A stretch of 64,000 nt of DNA from Fibrobacterota bacterium (GTDB lineage Bacteria; Fibrobacterota; Chitinivibrionia; Chitinivibrionales; Chitinispirillaceae), in NCBI GenBank assembly GCA_023436145.1, contig JAEZKP010000104.1, positions 28,633 to 92,632 on the forward strand, in the 5' to 3' direction. Of this stretch, positions 26,278-34,906 are shown one piece after another. Position 1 is the first letter of the stretch, and every line of letters begins with the position of its first letter. The notes below the pieces were generated by a model, which had not been told where the DNA came from, searched no databases, and was given only the letters and a program-made list of their open reading frames with translations. A program made the translations under genes and the position numbers.

Positions 26278-27048
26278 ATGAGTGAACAAAGAGTTGCATT
26301 TGGAATTAAAGCTCTTGATAAAATGATTTCCGGAGGACTTCTCAGAGGCTCTGCAAACCTGCTTGAAGGTGCTCCTGGAACCGGTAAAACCACCCTTGCC
26401 ATGCAATATATCTATAATGGAATTAAACTCTATGACGAACCAGGCCTGATAATTACCTTCGAGGAGTTCCCTCAGCAGTATTATCATGACGCCTTGCAGT
26501 TTGGCTGGGATCTCAAAAAACTGGAATCAGAAGAAAAATTGAAAGTCATTTTTTCGGATCCACAGACGACTCTGGATGAATTCGACAAAATGGATGGAGA
26601 ATTTGTCTCCCTTGTGGAAAAAATGCAGATCAAACGGGTAATCATTGATAGTATGACCCATTTTGAATCGCTGGTCAGTGATCAGTACGAACTCAGGGAA
26701 ATTGAAACCCGCCTGATCAACGCTTTAAAGCGGGAGGGAGTCACCAGCATCCTGCTAAGAGAAAATGATAATCTCTTAGGCCAGGTCAGCCACGTTACCA
26801 GCAAAGTTCCCTTTATTGTTGATTCATATACACTGCTTAGGTATGTGGAAATCGACAGCGCCATAGAAAAGGCACTCTGCATACTTAAAATGCGAGGCAG
26901 TGATCATCAAAAGGATATACGCTGTTTCCGGATAACATCAAAAGGAATCGAAGTAGAGTCGAAATTCAGCGGAAGAGAAGGTATTATGAGTGGAATAACT
27001 CATTCAACACCGCAGGATGCGTTCGTAAATGTATTCGGAAAAAAATAA
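26278..27048 (+). CDS. Single-domain KaiC-like ATPase
   Basis: A 256-residue RecA-fold ATPase of the KaiC/RadA type. Walker A GAPGTGKT at 31-38, the paired glutamates FEEFP at 61-63 that serve as catalytic bases in KaiC, and Walker B VIIDS at 121-125. Only one KaiC domain is present; cyanobacterial KaiC has two. No DNA-binding or kinase domain is attached. The stop codon shares a base with the start of the next gene (TAATG). It leads a module with two small membrane proteins and two receiver proteins, suggesting signal transduction rather than recombination. The output is unknown. Confidence 0.88.
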   Translation: MSEQRVAFGIKALDKMISGGLLRGSANLLEGAPGTGKTTLAMQYIYNGIKLYDEPGLIITFEEFPQQYYHDALQFGWDLKKLESEEKLKVIFSDPQTTLDEFDKMDGEFVSLVEKMQIKRVIIDSMTHFESLVSDQYELREIETRLINALKREGVTSILLRENDNLLGQVSHVTSKVPFIVDSYTLLRYVEIDSAIEKALCILKMRGSDHQKDIRCFRITSKGIEVESKFSGREGIMSGITHSTPQDAFVNVFGKK

Positions 27049-27359
27049 TGGACACTTCGCCTGTAAGCATGAATATTGTTATTCTTTCCGGCTACATAAT
27101 TTTTAGCAGTTGCCTGAATTTTGTGGCTCTGTTGATCTCTGCTTTCTATCAAAAACGACTCAACCAGCCATCTCCAAAACTGGTGTTCATTATTTCTATT
27201 TCTCTTTCGTTGCTTTTTGTTTTATCGATTACTTTAGAAGGCATGGGAATACCACGGTTACAAATTGCATCCTCTTTGCTATTGGCAGGCAGCAGTTTTT
27301 CATCAGCAGTTGGGATTTTAAGTCTCTTTTTTTCCATGAGGAAAACCACAAACAGGTAA
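27048..27359 (+). CDS. Small membrane protein of the KaiC-like module, first
   Basis: 103 residues with three predicted membrane helices: about 8-31 (IVILSGYIIFSSCLNFVALL), 44-62 (LVFIISISLSLLFVLSITL) and 72-95 (IASSLLLAGSSFSSAVGILS). Short basic ends. No family recognised. The start overlaps the stop of the ATPase gene by one base, so translation is coupled. Together with the next gene it could form a membrane platform for the ATPase or the receivers; this is inference. Confidence 0.7.
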   Translation: MDTSPVSMNIVILSGYIIFSSCLNFVALLISAFYQKRLNQPSPKLVFIISISLSLLFVLSITLEGMGIPRLQIASSLLLAGSSFSSAVGILSLFFSMRKTTNR

Positions 27360-27362
27360 AAC

Positions 27363-27662
27363 ATGGTATCTATGCATTTAATTTTTCTTTTCGATATTTC
27401 TACTATTTTACTGATGCTGATACTGGCCTATTTAAGCAAACGCCTGGGCGATGCCATGAAGATAAAATCTTATTATAAAATGCTCTATTTAACAGCATTT
27501 CTGATTGCCAGCGCATCAGGCACTGATTTTGTCACAAAAACATTTAGTATACACTTACCCCTTTATATTCCTATGCTCATCAGGCTGGTTTCCAGCATAA
27601 CAGCATTTCTGATTTGCTTGAGATACTGGAATTGGCTTTTTCCTGAATTCATCAAAAGTTGA
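27363..27662 (+). CDS. Small membrane protein of the KaiC-like module, second
   Basis: 99 residues with three predicted helices: about 5-24 (LIFLFDISTILLMLILAYL), 41-57 (LYLTAFLIASASGTDF) and 66-86 (PLYIPMLIRLVSSITAFLI), ending in an aromatic stretch (RYWNWLFPEF). It begins 3 bp after the preceding gene, which has the same size and layout without obvious sequence identity. I do not recognise it. Confidence 0.7.
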   Translation: MVSMHLIFLFDISTILLMLILAYLSKRLGDAMKIKSYYKMLYLTAFLIASASGTDFVTKTFSIHLPLYIPMLIRLVSSITAFLICLRYWNWLFPEFIKS

Positions 27663-27674
27663 GGTGCGATATTT

Positions 27675-28058
27675 ATGGCAAAAAAAATATTAGTAATTGA
27701 GGATGACAGAGATATCGCAGATTTAGTAAAATTAGTTTTGGAAACGACAAAAGATTTTGAAGTCCAGACTGTACTCGATCCGCTTATGGCCTATCAGAGT
27801 GCAAAAGAATTTCGTCCAGAAGCGATATTATTAGATCTGACTATGCCCAAAATGGATGGTTGGGCGGTTTTTAGACTGATCAGGAGTGATGCGTCGTTTA
27901 CTGAAGTACCCATTGGCATTTTAACTGCCAAAAGTCAGCAATTCGATGAAATGGTGGGCTTGCATATAATGAACGCAGATGCCTATATCACAAAGCCATT
28001 TGGTAAACAGGAACTGATTGATAAAACTTATGAACTCTTCAATAAAGCAAAAAAATAA
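27675..28058 (+). CDS. CheY-like single-domain response regulator
   Basis: 127 residues, a stand-alone receiver. All phosphorylation residues are present: acidic pair in VIEDDRD, phospho-Asp in LLDLTMPKMDG, Thr in ILTAK and Lys in ITKPFG. It has no output domain, so it should act by binding another protein. Third-from-last gene before uvrA; the module has no histidine kinase in the window. Its end overlaps the beginning of the next receiver gene. Confidence 0.92.
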   Translation: MAKKILVIEDDRDIADLVKLVLETTKDFEVQTVLDPLMAYQSAKEFRPEAILLDLTMPKMDGWAVFRLIRSDASFTEVPIGILTAKSQQFDEMVGLHIMNADAYITKPFGKQELIDKTYELFNKAKK

Positions 28059-28497
28059 CCGAATATTGGTTGTGGATGATGAAGCGGATGTTCTTGACTT
28101 CCTGAAGATCTATCTGGAATCTTTAGGGTGGGAAGTAACTACTATCTCTTCTACATCCCAAGCATTTGAAGAACTGGATAAGAACTCTTTTTTTCTGGTC
28201 CTCACTGATATAGCTATGCCTGATATGGACGGTTACGAGTTCATAAGTAAAATAAAGGATAAGCACATTCCCTCTCAGATGGCTCTGATGACTGGTTTTG
28301 GTTACAATCCCAGACATACTCTGGTTAAAATCTATAAAACCATCCGTTATCCCTGTCTTTTCAAACCATTTAACAGAGCAAAAATCGCCGAAGCAGTCCA
28401 GAATGCCTGGGAAGCTTATCATGAAGATCTGCAATCCGATAACCATCAAGCAACGCCCCCACCAGAAAATAAAGACAACAAAACTTCATCTGATTAA
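28030..28497 (+). CDS. Second response regulator receiver protein
   Basis: About 155 residues from the ATG at 28030, which lies inside the preceding gene in another frame (29-bp overlap). The receiver is complete: VVDDEADV, phospho-Asp in LTDIAMPDMDG, Thr in LMTGFG, Lys in LFKPF. After the receiver there are some 30 low-complexity polar residues (HQATPPPENKDNKTSSD) and no DNA-binding domain. A TTG at 28018 would add four residues. Last gene of the module; uvrA follows after 66 bp. Confidence 0.9.
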   Translation: MNSSIKQKNNRILVVDDEADVLDFLKIYLESLGWEVTTISSTSQAFEELDKNSFFLVLTDIAMPDMDGYEFISKIKDKHIPSQMALMTGFGYNPRHTLVKIYKTIRYPCLFKPFNRAKIAEAVQNAWEAYHEDLQSDNHQATPPPENKDNKTSSD

Positions 28498-28563
28498 TGT
28501 TTTTCAGCTTTTTTTCTGAAAAACACAGGCTCTTTTTAACATCTCAGCCGAAAAGAATTCTTC

Positions 28564-31449
28564 ATGCAAGTACGTGATATAATCATTAAAGGTGCCAGAG
28601 AGCACAACCTAAAAGGAATCGATGTTACTATACCCCGTAACTCACTGACCGTAATGACCGGGTTATCCGGATCAGGTAAATCATCACTGGCCTTTGACAC
28701 CCTTTACTCTGAGGGACAGCGCAGATTTGTAGAGTCGCTATCAACTTATGCCCGGCAATTTCTGGGACTTCTGGAAAAACCAGATGTGGATTCGATCGAC
28801 GGTCTCTCTCCTGCAATCTCCATAGAACAGAAAACTACCGGCCACAATCCACGCTCAACTGTAGGAACAATCACAGAAATTCATGATTATTTCCGCTTGC
28901 TTTTTGCCAGAGTGGGAACCCCCACCTGCTATAAATGTGGTCAGATAATCTCCCGCCAGACAGTTCAGGAAATAACCGACAGCGTTTTATCTCTGCCAGA
29001 AGCAACCAGATTTCAGATTCTCGCTCCGGTTGTCTCCGGCCGTAAAGGAGAGTTCCGTGAATTGTTTGAAAAACTCAGAAAAGACGGACTCCTCAGAGTA
29101 CGTGTTGACGGCTCGATATATACTCTGGACGAAGAAATCGACATTGACAAAAACAGAAAACACTCTATCGAGGTTGTTGTTGACAGACTAATCAACAGTA
29201 CCTCAATCCGGGCCAGACTTACCGAATCCCTGGAAGCTGCCTTAAAATTAAGTGTTAATGGAACAGTTCTCATTGACATCAACGGTAAAGAATTAAAGAC
29301 CTTTTCTGAACTGCTTGCCTGTCCTGACTGCCAGATCAGCTACAATGAACTCTCCCCCCGCATGTTTTCCTTTAACAATCCATTCGGAGCATGCGAAAGC
29401 TGTAGCGGTCTGGGATACCTGATGGAAATTGATCCGGAGCTTTGTGTTCCGGACCCCTCTTTGAGCATCAATGACGGCGCGATTGTGGCCTGGAATGGCG
29501 CTGCTACAATTGGAAGCTGGAATAACCAGATCCTTCAGGCTGTTTGCAGACACTTTAAAATTCCATTTGACAAACCATTCTCCGGATTGAATGAAAAACA
29601 GAGAAAGATACTCTTTTATGGTTCAGGTGATGAAAAAATCACCATTCAATGGGAAGGCGGCGCCAGAGAGGGAAAAGCAGAATTTAAAAAGACATTCGAA
29701 GGAGTGATCCCCAATCTTTTACGCCGCTATAAGGAAACCTCTTCCGAAGAGATCCGCCGCTGGATCGAAGAGTACATGACTCAAAAGCAATGTCCTGTCT
29801 GCAAAGGTGCCCGTTTAAGGAAAGAATCCCTGGCAATACTGTTTGGAGATAAGAACATTGCAGAAATATCATCCATGCCTATTGGCGAGATAGCCGGTTA
29901 TTTAAATTCTGTTAAGCTAAACCAGCGGCAATCAAAAATTGCCCAACCGGTATTGAGGGAAATCTTTCAACGGTTGACATTTCTAAATAATGTAGGATTA
30001 TCCTATTTAACTCTCAACAGAACCGCTTCCACTCTTTCCGGAGGAGAAGCACAGCGGATCAGGCTTGCCACACAAATCGGGTCCCGGCTCACCGGGGTAA
30101 TTTACATACTGGATGAACCCAGCATCGGATTGCATCCGCGGGATAACTCCAAACTAATTGACACACTTATTTCTCTCAGGGACCTGGGAAATACGGTTGT
30201 GGTAATTGAGCATGATAAAGACACCATGCTTGCCGCCGATTGCCTTATCGATATTGGACCAGGAGCCGGTATTCACGGCGGACACATTGTTGCACAGGGA
30301 ACTCCCAAAGAAGTTTCTGATCATCCGACATCACTTACCGGAGCTTATATCTCCGGCAGAAAAAGCATCCCGCTTCCCCCCTCGAGGCGAAAGGGAAATG
30401 GACAGAATCTTATTTTAATAGGAGCCAAAGGAAACAATCTCAGATCTGTGGATGCCAGGATACCTCTGGGCATGCTGGTATGCGTAACCGGTGTATCAGG
30501 ATCAGGGAAAAGCACCCTTATCAACCAGACTCTTTTCCCATCACTAATGAAAAAACTCCATTCTTCCAAAGTACAACCTCTCCCTTTCCGGTCACTTGAA
30601 GGGGTTGAAAATATTGACAAAGTGATCGACATCGACCAGTCGCCAATCGGCCGTACACCCCGATCCAATCCTGCCACTTATACCAAATGTTTTGATCTTA
30701 TCCGGGATCTGTATGCATCCATGCCGGAAAGTAAAATCAGAGGATACTCCTCCAGCAGATTCAGTTTTAATGTAAAGGGTGGGCGTTGTGAAACATGTCA
30801 GGGTGATGGTGTGCTGCGCATTGAGATGCACTTTTTACCCGATGTTTATGTACCATGTGAGACCTGCCATGGTAAACGCTACAACAGGGAGACTCTGGAA
30901 ATCTTATACAAAGGCAAGTCTATAGCAGATGTACTGAACATGACAGTAGATGAAGCATTGGTTTTTTTTGACAAAATCAGCTCCATCAAAAACAGACTTG
31001 CCGTTCTTTCCCAGGTCGGATTAGGTTACATTCACCTGGGGCAACCAGCCAACACCCTCTCCGGTGGTGAAGCACAGAGAATCAAACTATCCTCTGAACT
31101 GGCCAAAAGAGCTACCGGCAGAACACTTTATATTCTTGACGAACCTACTACCGGCCTTCATTTCGAAGACATTCTCATGTTGATGTCGGTGATTCACGAA
31201 CTGGTGGATAAAGGAAATTCAGTCGTGATTATTGAGCACAATCTGGATGTAATAAAATGTGCCGACTACATAATCGACCTGGGTCCTGAAGGCGGTAATG
31301 GCGGGGGTGAGATAATTGCATGTGGGACTCCGGAACAGATAATAGGATGTGAAAAATCTCTCACCGGAAAATTTTTAAAGGAATATATCATAGCGGAAAA
31401 AAAACCTGACAACAACCGCAGAACTAAACAGGTAAACAAAGTTAAGTAA
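28564..31449 (+). CDS. uvrA: UvrABC excision nuclease subunit A
   Basis: Damage-recognition ATPase of nucleotide excision repair. It is 961 residues, with two ABC modules. First Walker A GLSGSGKS at 33-40, second GVSGSGKST near 640. Each module has LSGGEAQRI followed by a Walker B (YILDEPSIGLHP; YILDEPTTGLHF). Zinc-binding cysteine pairs are visible in CPDC...CESC, CPVC and CETC...CETC, the last within the UvrA-specific C-terminal zinc module. Complete, no odd features. The short C-terminal tail is basic. Confidence 0.97.
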   Translation: MQVRDIIIKGAREHNLKGIDVTIPRNSLTVMTGLSGSGKSSLAFDTLYSEGQRRFVESLSTYARQFLGLLEKPDVDSIDGLSPAISIEQKTTGHNPRSTVGTITEIHDYFRLLFARVGTPTCYKCGQIISRQTVQEITDSVLSLPEATRFQILAPVVSGRKGEFRELFEKLRKDGLLRVRVDGSIYTLDEEIDIDKNRKHSIEVVVDRLINSTSIRARLTESLEAALKLSVNGTVLIDINGKELKTFSELLACPDCQISYNELSPRMFSFNNPFGACESCSGLGYLMEIDPELCVPDPSLSINDGAIVAWNGAATIGSWNNQILQAVCRHFKIPFDKPFSGLNEKQRKILFYGSGDEKITIQWEGGAREGKAEFKKTFEGVIPNLLRRYKETSSEEIRRWIEEYMTQKQCPVCKGARLRKESLAILFGDKNIAEISSMPIGEIAGYLNSVKLNQRQSKIAQPVLREIFQRLTFLNNVGLSYLTLNRTASTLSGGEAQRIRLATQIGSRLTGVIYILDEPSIGLHPRDNSKLIDTLISLRDLGNTVVVIEHDKDTMLAADCLIDIGPGAGIHGGHIVAQGTPKEVSDHPTSLTGAYISGRKSIPLPPSRRKGNGQNLILIGAKGNNLRSVDARIPLGMLVCVTGVSGSGKSTLINQTLFPSLMKKLHSSKVQPLPFRSLEGVENIDKVIDIDQSPIGRTPRSNPATYTKCFDLIRDLYASMPESKIRGYSSSRFSFNVKGGRCETCQGDGVLRIEMHFLPDVYVPCETCHGKRYNRETLEILYKGKSIADVLNMTVDEALVFFDKISSIKNRLAVLSQVGLGYIHLGQPANTLSGGEAQRIKLSSELAKRATGRTLYILDEPTTGLHFEDILMLMSVIHELVDKGNSVVIIEHNLDVIKCADYIIDLGPEGGNGGGEIIACGTPEQIIGCEKSLTGKFLKEYIIAEKKPDNNRRTKQVNKVK

Positions 31450-31554
31450 TGGATATTTTACATAATTAGTAACGAAGTTATTGAGTTGCAGCCCCGTATT
31501 ATTCAATTATCACCTTTTGATTGCTACTTATTTTATAGCCCGATAAAAGAAAGA

Positions 31555-31579
31555 CTGGTTAATAAAACCAGCCCTTTTT
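31555..31579 (+). terminator. Probable terminator after uvrA
   Basis: CTGGTT (31555-31560) and AACCAG (31566-31571) form a 6-bp stem followed by CCCTTTTT. It lies about 105 bp past the uvrA stop, between uvrA and the convergent PEP-CTERM gene. Confidence 0.55.
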
Positions 31580-31604
31580 AAGCATAATTAAAGTCTTTTC
31601 TAAA

Positions 31605-32366
31605 TCATTTTTTCCGACGAAATGCGGCAAGTCCAAGAAGACCTAATCCCAGAAGTGAGATCATGGTTGGTTCAGGAACTGATGAAACAGTAAACTTGTA
31701 GTCCTCAACTTCACCCTGGTACAGGCTTCCTGTTGCAGCAAGAACCCATGAAGTCTGATTCTGGTGATTGGGGAAAGGCTGATACCCTCCACCATTAAGG
31801 TCTGCACTGCAGGTGACCCTGGCCCTCAGATTATATTCTCCAGCATGGCCAAAAGTATATGTTACTGTAAAGAACTGGGAAGAGTCTGCTTTAACCCTTG
31901 GATCATTTTCAGTAGCAACATACCACTTCCCATCATCACCTAAATAATTATCACCCGGATCCTTGTAATAATTTTGCACTCCCGAACTGTTTCCATCATC
32001 TTTATTGAAGTTCCACTGATCTTTCAACAAAAGGTCCTCAGCATCGTATGAACCATCTTCATTTGGATCGATCCAGGCAGTCAAACCATCAAATGAATGA
32101 ACCCCCCAATATTCTTTGTAGAGTTCAAATTTGAAAGTTACTATATCACCAACTTTAAATTCAAAATCAGTATTGTTAAATTCACCACCATTAACTGACC
32201 AGAAAACGCCGTTGTTAGTAGGTGAAATACCATCCTTCTCCTTGCCCAGACTTTGCCACTTGGTTGTGGTATGAGTAGCAGTACCGTAATCGGAAGTACT
32301 GATAAGCGATGCCTGCACCATGCCAGCCACACAAAAACTCAGCATCATTACTTTAAAAACATTCAT
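31605..32366 (-). CDS. PEP-CTERM exported protein
   Basis: 253 residues from the ATG at 32366 (AGGAGG upstream). It has a signal peptide (MNVFKVMMLSFCVAGMVQA|S), a central soluble part rich in Asp, Asn, Gly and aromatic residues, with a beta-rich look (VGDIVTFKFELYKEYWG; FTVTYTFGHAGEYNLRAR), and a C-terminal PEP-CTERM tag: VPEP, a short hydrophobic helix with GLGLLGLAA, then FRRKK. PEP-CTERM tags are cut by exosortases and the proteins reach the surface or biofilm matrix. No exosortase gene is in the window. The gene is monocistronic. Confidence 0.85.
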   Translation of the reverse strand: MNVFKVMMLSFCVAGMVQASLISTSDYGTATHTTTKWQSLGKEKDGISPTNNGVFWSVNGGEFNNTDFEFKVGDIVTFKFELYKEYWGVHSFDGLTAWIDPNEDGSYDAEDLLLKDQWNFNKDDGNSSGVQNYYKDPGDNYLGDDGKWYVATENDPRVKADSSQFFTVTYTFGHAGEYNLRARVTCSADLNGGGYQPFPNHQNQTSWVLAATGSLYQGEVEDYKFTVSSVPEPTMISLLGLGLLGLAAFRRKK

Positions 32367-32744
32367 AATTTTCCTCCTATAAATTAAGCTGAGGCTAATC
32401 TGCAAATTCCAAGCCAAGTTTTCAATCAGCTTAAATTATTGCACAACATAGATTTCTGCATTAATTCATGATTCGAGGTGTAAAAAAAACTGACACCAGT
32501 CCATTTTGCTTTACAACCTTAAAACACGGTAAAATACAGCTGCTTTGCAGACATTTAATCTCAGCCCTGCTATTTTGCCATCGTTTGAAACAATCATAAA
32601 TTTATATTATATAGCCGATTCAACTTATCAATTATTGAGTAGTCAGCTGTAATTGCGCTAAAAGGACATGAAACTTTTAAAACATAGTTATTCAGTCCAG
32701 TTCAGCTCAGATCCAGTTTGAAACCTATTTATACAGGAGTGAAA
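32367..32744. other. Divergent promoter region, no gene
   Basis: About 378 bp separating the PEP-CTERM gene from adk. AT-rich, so it probably holds both promoters; TATATTATATAG near 32605 could be a -10 region. No RNA gene, repeat or operator recognised. Confidence 0.4.
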
Positions 32745-33317
32745 ATGTCAGGGAAAAATGTTGTTCTGTTTGGCCCACCCGGAGCAGGAAAAGGAACTCA
32801 GGCATTGAAACTGCGCGACCTTCTTTCTGTTCCACATATCTCCACCGGGGATATGTTCCGTTACCACATTAAAAATGGAACTGAACTAGGCATAACTGCC
32901 AAAATGTACACAGATAAAGGAGAGCTTGTTCCTGATGAAGTAACTATAGCCATGGTCAAAGATCGATTGTCTCAAAAGGATATATCCAATGGCTTTCTTC
33001 TGGATGGATTTCCCAGAAGTGTACCACAGGCACAAGCCCTGGATAAGATACTCTCAGAGCTGGGGATTAAACTTGATCATATCATAAACATTTCTGTTAC
33101 AGATGATGAGATCCGTTCACGATTGATCAAACGCGCTTCGATTGAGGGACGTGCAGATGATGCTGATCCGAAGATCATTCAGAACAGAATTGACACTTAC
33201 AAAAGGCAGAGCGAACCTTGCCTCTCCTATTACAGACCCAAAAACCTGGTAAGAGATATTCAGGGGACCGGATCTATTGAAGAGGTATTTGACCGGATCC
33301 GCACTGTGTTCAATTAA
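32745..33317 (+). CDS. adk: Adenylate kinase, short form
   Basis: Interconverts ATP + AMP and 2 ADP. 190 residues from the ATG at 32745 with AGGAGTGA upstream; the frame could start at 32718 but then lacks a site. P-loop GPPGAGKGTQ, STGDMFR (AMP binding), LDGFPRSVPQA and the arginine-bearing RASIEGRADD. The lid is short and has no zinc cysteines, as in the short adenylate kinases. Confidence 0.95.
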   Translation: MSGKNVVLFGPPGAGKGTQALKLRDLLSVPHISTGDMFRYHIKNGTELGITAKMYTDKGELVPDEVTIAMVKDRLSQKDISNGFLLDGFPRSVPQAQALDKILSELGIKLDHIINISVTDDEIRSRLIKRASIEGRADDADPKIIQNRIDTYKRQSEPCLSYYRPKNLVRDIQGTGSIEEVFDRIRTVFN

Positions 33318-33354
33318 GCATAGCTATATTAATTGTGGATTTATAATGATTGCC

Positions 33355-33393
33355 TATCTGCAGAAATACACTACCCATGTATTTCTGCAGATA
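33355..33393. repeat. Perfect 16-bp inverted repeat between convergent genes
   Basis: TATCTGCAGAAATACA (33355-33370), seven bases, then TGTATTTCTGCAGATA (33378-33393). All 16 positions pair. It fills the space between adk and the leftward GT39-like gene, whose stop is two bases away. It could be a bidirectional terminator, though no T run follows on either strand. Confidence 0.8.
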
Positions 33394-33394
33394 C

Positions 33395-34648
33395 TCAGAT
33401 AACCAGGAAATAAAAATATCCGTAAATCGCAGCAATTACTGCAATTCCTCCGTACCAGAACTCTTTTTTCCCTTTCAAAAGCCTTGCCGGTGATGCGGAA
33501 AGCAACGCAATTACTGGTGCGATAGCGGTAAAAAGATACCTACCCTCCGGGTTGGACCAGTTCATATTGAGCTTTATGTATGCAACAACCGAAAGAATCA
33601 AATTTAACCAGAGCACCTGTTCTTTAAAATCAAGTTTTTTCCTTCTTACTTTTGCGAAAACATCCAGTAATGCCATCCCTGCGTACAGGAGAATTAAGAG
33701 TGGCCCAAGACAGTTCAACAAACTCAACAGAATACTGTCATTTGCAACATGCTGCATTGGAAACCAGAATAAACGGGCTGTTCTTGCACCAAACTGGATT
33801 ATCTCTGTAAATGACCGCAGATAGCAACCCTGTGGCCCGAAACCGATGTCGAATGCAAACAGGCTTCCATAAAGCTGCAGGTTTCGCAAATACCAGGGTA
33901 ATACCAGTGCCAGAGAAAAAACTATTGCGGCTATTCCCCACCAGAGTTGATTTACATCGCCTTTTTTGTAGGATTTAAAGAAAAAAACACAAGCAGCGAC
34001 AGGATAGTAGACAAGAGAAGAACTTTTAACCAGCATGGCAAGAGCCAGTACAAATGAGATAATTATTGCAAATCTGACAGTTTTATTTTCAGGTGCTTCA
34101 TAATAACACATGATCAGGTAAAGTAACCAGGTCCCGACAAACCAGCTAAGCGAATCATTGGAAAGTAATGAACAAAAATAGACATGTGTAGGGAAAAAGG
34201 CACACACCAGCACACCCGAAGCCAACACTTTTTTGCTCGGACAAATCAGGTGAATGATATTGCCCAGTAAAAAAATGGTTAAAACACCGAAAAGCCAGGA
34301 AATAATTCTTCCCCAATACAACGCTCCCTGTAAACCGGTTATTGGAACCATGAAAGCAGTTACCACATAATAAACCGGTGCCTGATAATACTCGTATACA
34401 TTGTGCTCAAAAGCTGAAGGACTCTTACTGGACTCTGACTGTACCGGAAACTGACGATTTTCTGACAGATATTTGACATAATTATAATGGGATGGTTCAT
34501 CATTCAGACCTTCCAACCCATATCGGACAGTCTGACCAAAAGGAAGCAGCCATACCAGAACCAATCTCAAAGTAAGGGCAAAACCAAATAGAATCCAAAA
34601 AGGCTTGTTTTGAATAGTGAAAACAGACAGTTTTTTAAAAATATGCAT
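33395..34648 (-). CDS. GT39/PMT-like membrane glycosyltransferase
   Basis: 417 residues with about ten hydrophobic helices. The first external loop has the acidic motif GLNDEPSHYNYVKYL, where dolichyl/undecaprenyl-phosphate mannosyltransferases (GT-C fold, ArnT/PMT/GT39 type) carry the catalytic acidic residue; ASGVLVCAFFPTHVYFCSLL, seen in parts as FFPTHVYF and NDSLSWF, is also typical. Such enzymes use a lipid-linked sugar at the outer face of the cytoplasmic membrane. The acceptor cannot be inferred. The gene is alone, divergent from hcp. Confidence 0.75.
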   Translation of the reverse strand: MHIFKKLSVFTIQNKPFWILFGFALTLRLVLVWLLPFGQTVRYGLEGLNDEPSHYNYVKYLSENRQFPVQSESSKSPSAFEHNVYEYYQAPVYYVVTAFMVPITGLQGALYWGRIISWLFGVLTIFLLGNIIHLICPSKKVLASGVLVCAFFPTHVYFCSLLSNDSLSWFVGTWLLYLIMCYYEAPENKTVRFAIIISFVLALAMLVKSSSLVYYPVAACVFFFKSYKKGDVNQLWWGIAAIVFSLALVLPWYLRNLQLYGSLFAFDIGFGPQGCYLRSFTEIIQFGARTARLFWFPMQHVANDSILLSLLNCLGPLLILLYAGMALLDVFAKVRRKKLDFKEQVLWLNLILSVVAYIKLNMNWSNPEGRYLFTAIAPVIALLSASPARLLKGKKEFWYGGIAVIAAIYGYFYFLVI

Positions 34649-34707
34649 ATTCCAGAAAATGTGAGTTCTTTTTACGTGATTGATACAAAACAGGAAAATA
34701 TAACAGG

Positions 34708-34748
34708 AATCTATGAAACCATAGATTTCTCACCCTTAATCAGGGTGA
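34708..34748. repeat. Two adjacent inverted repeats upstream of hcp
   Basis: AATCTATG-AAAC-CATAGATT (34708-34727, 8-bp arms) and TCACCCT-TAATC-AGGGTGA (34730-34748, 7-bp arms) lie back to back, about 30 bp before the FNR-type box. They could be protein-binding palindromes or RNA hairpins. Neither has a T run. Confidence 0.6.
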
Positions 34749-34775
34749 ATTTCCCCTGAAAAATCTTTCTACTTC

Positions 34776-34817
34776 TTGATTCAGATCAATATAGTGAACA
34801 TTCAGATGAGTTATATT
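34776..34817 (+). promoter_or_regulatory. FNR/CRP-family box and -10 element of hcp
   Basis: TTGATTCAGATCAA (34776-34789) is a perfect match to TTGAT-N4-ATCAA, the site of FNR and related CRP-family regulators. A TATATT -10 element lies at 34812-34817, so the box would be centred at about -41.5 from the predicted start near 34824, the standard class II activation position. The leader would be about 83 bases. FNR, DNR, NnrR and HcpR relatives all control hcp in other bacteria; which one acts here is unknown. Confidence 0.7.
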
Positions 34818-34906
34818 GATAGGGTAAGTTTGATGATTACCATTTTTGCAGGATATTTCATCAATTTTCCAGCGCAGTATTTATATAACCTTTAAAGAAG
34901 GAGTTT

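Noticed and set aside
27110..27478. Rightward 122-codon frame across the two small membrane protein genes
   Set aside because: A different frame over two tightly packed membrane protein genes; aromatic-rich shadow without a ribosome-binding site.
28499..28524. 9-bp inverted repeat (GTTTTTCAG/CTGAAAAAC) ahead of uvrA as a terminator
   Set aside because: The stem is AT-rich, the T run lies in the loop, not after it, and no further T tract follows. Could be an operator but nothing supports one.
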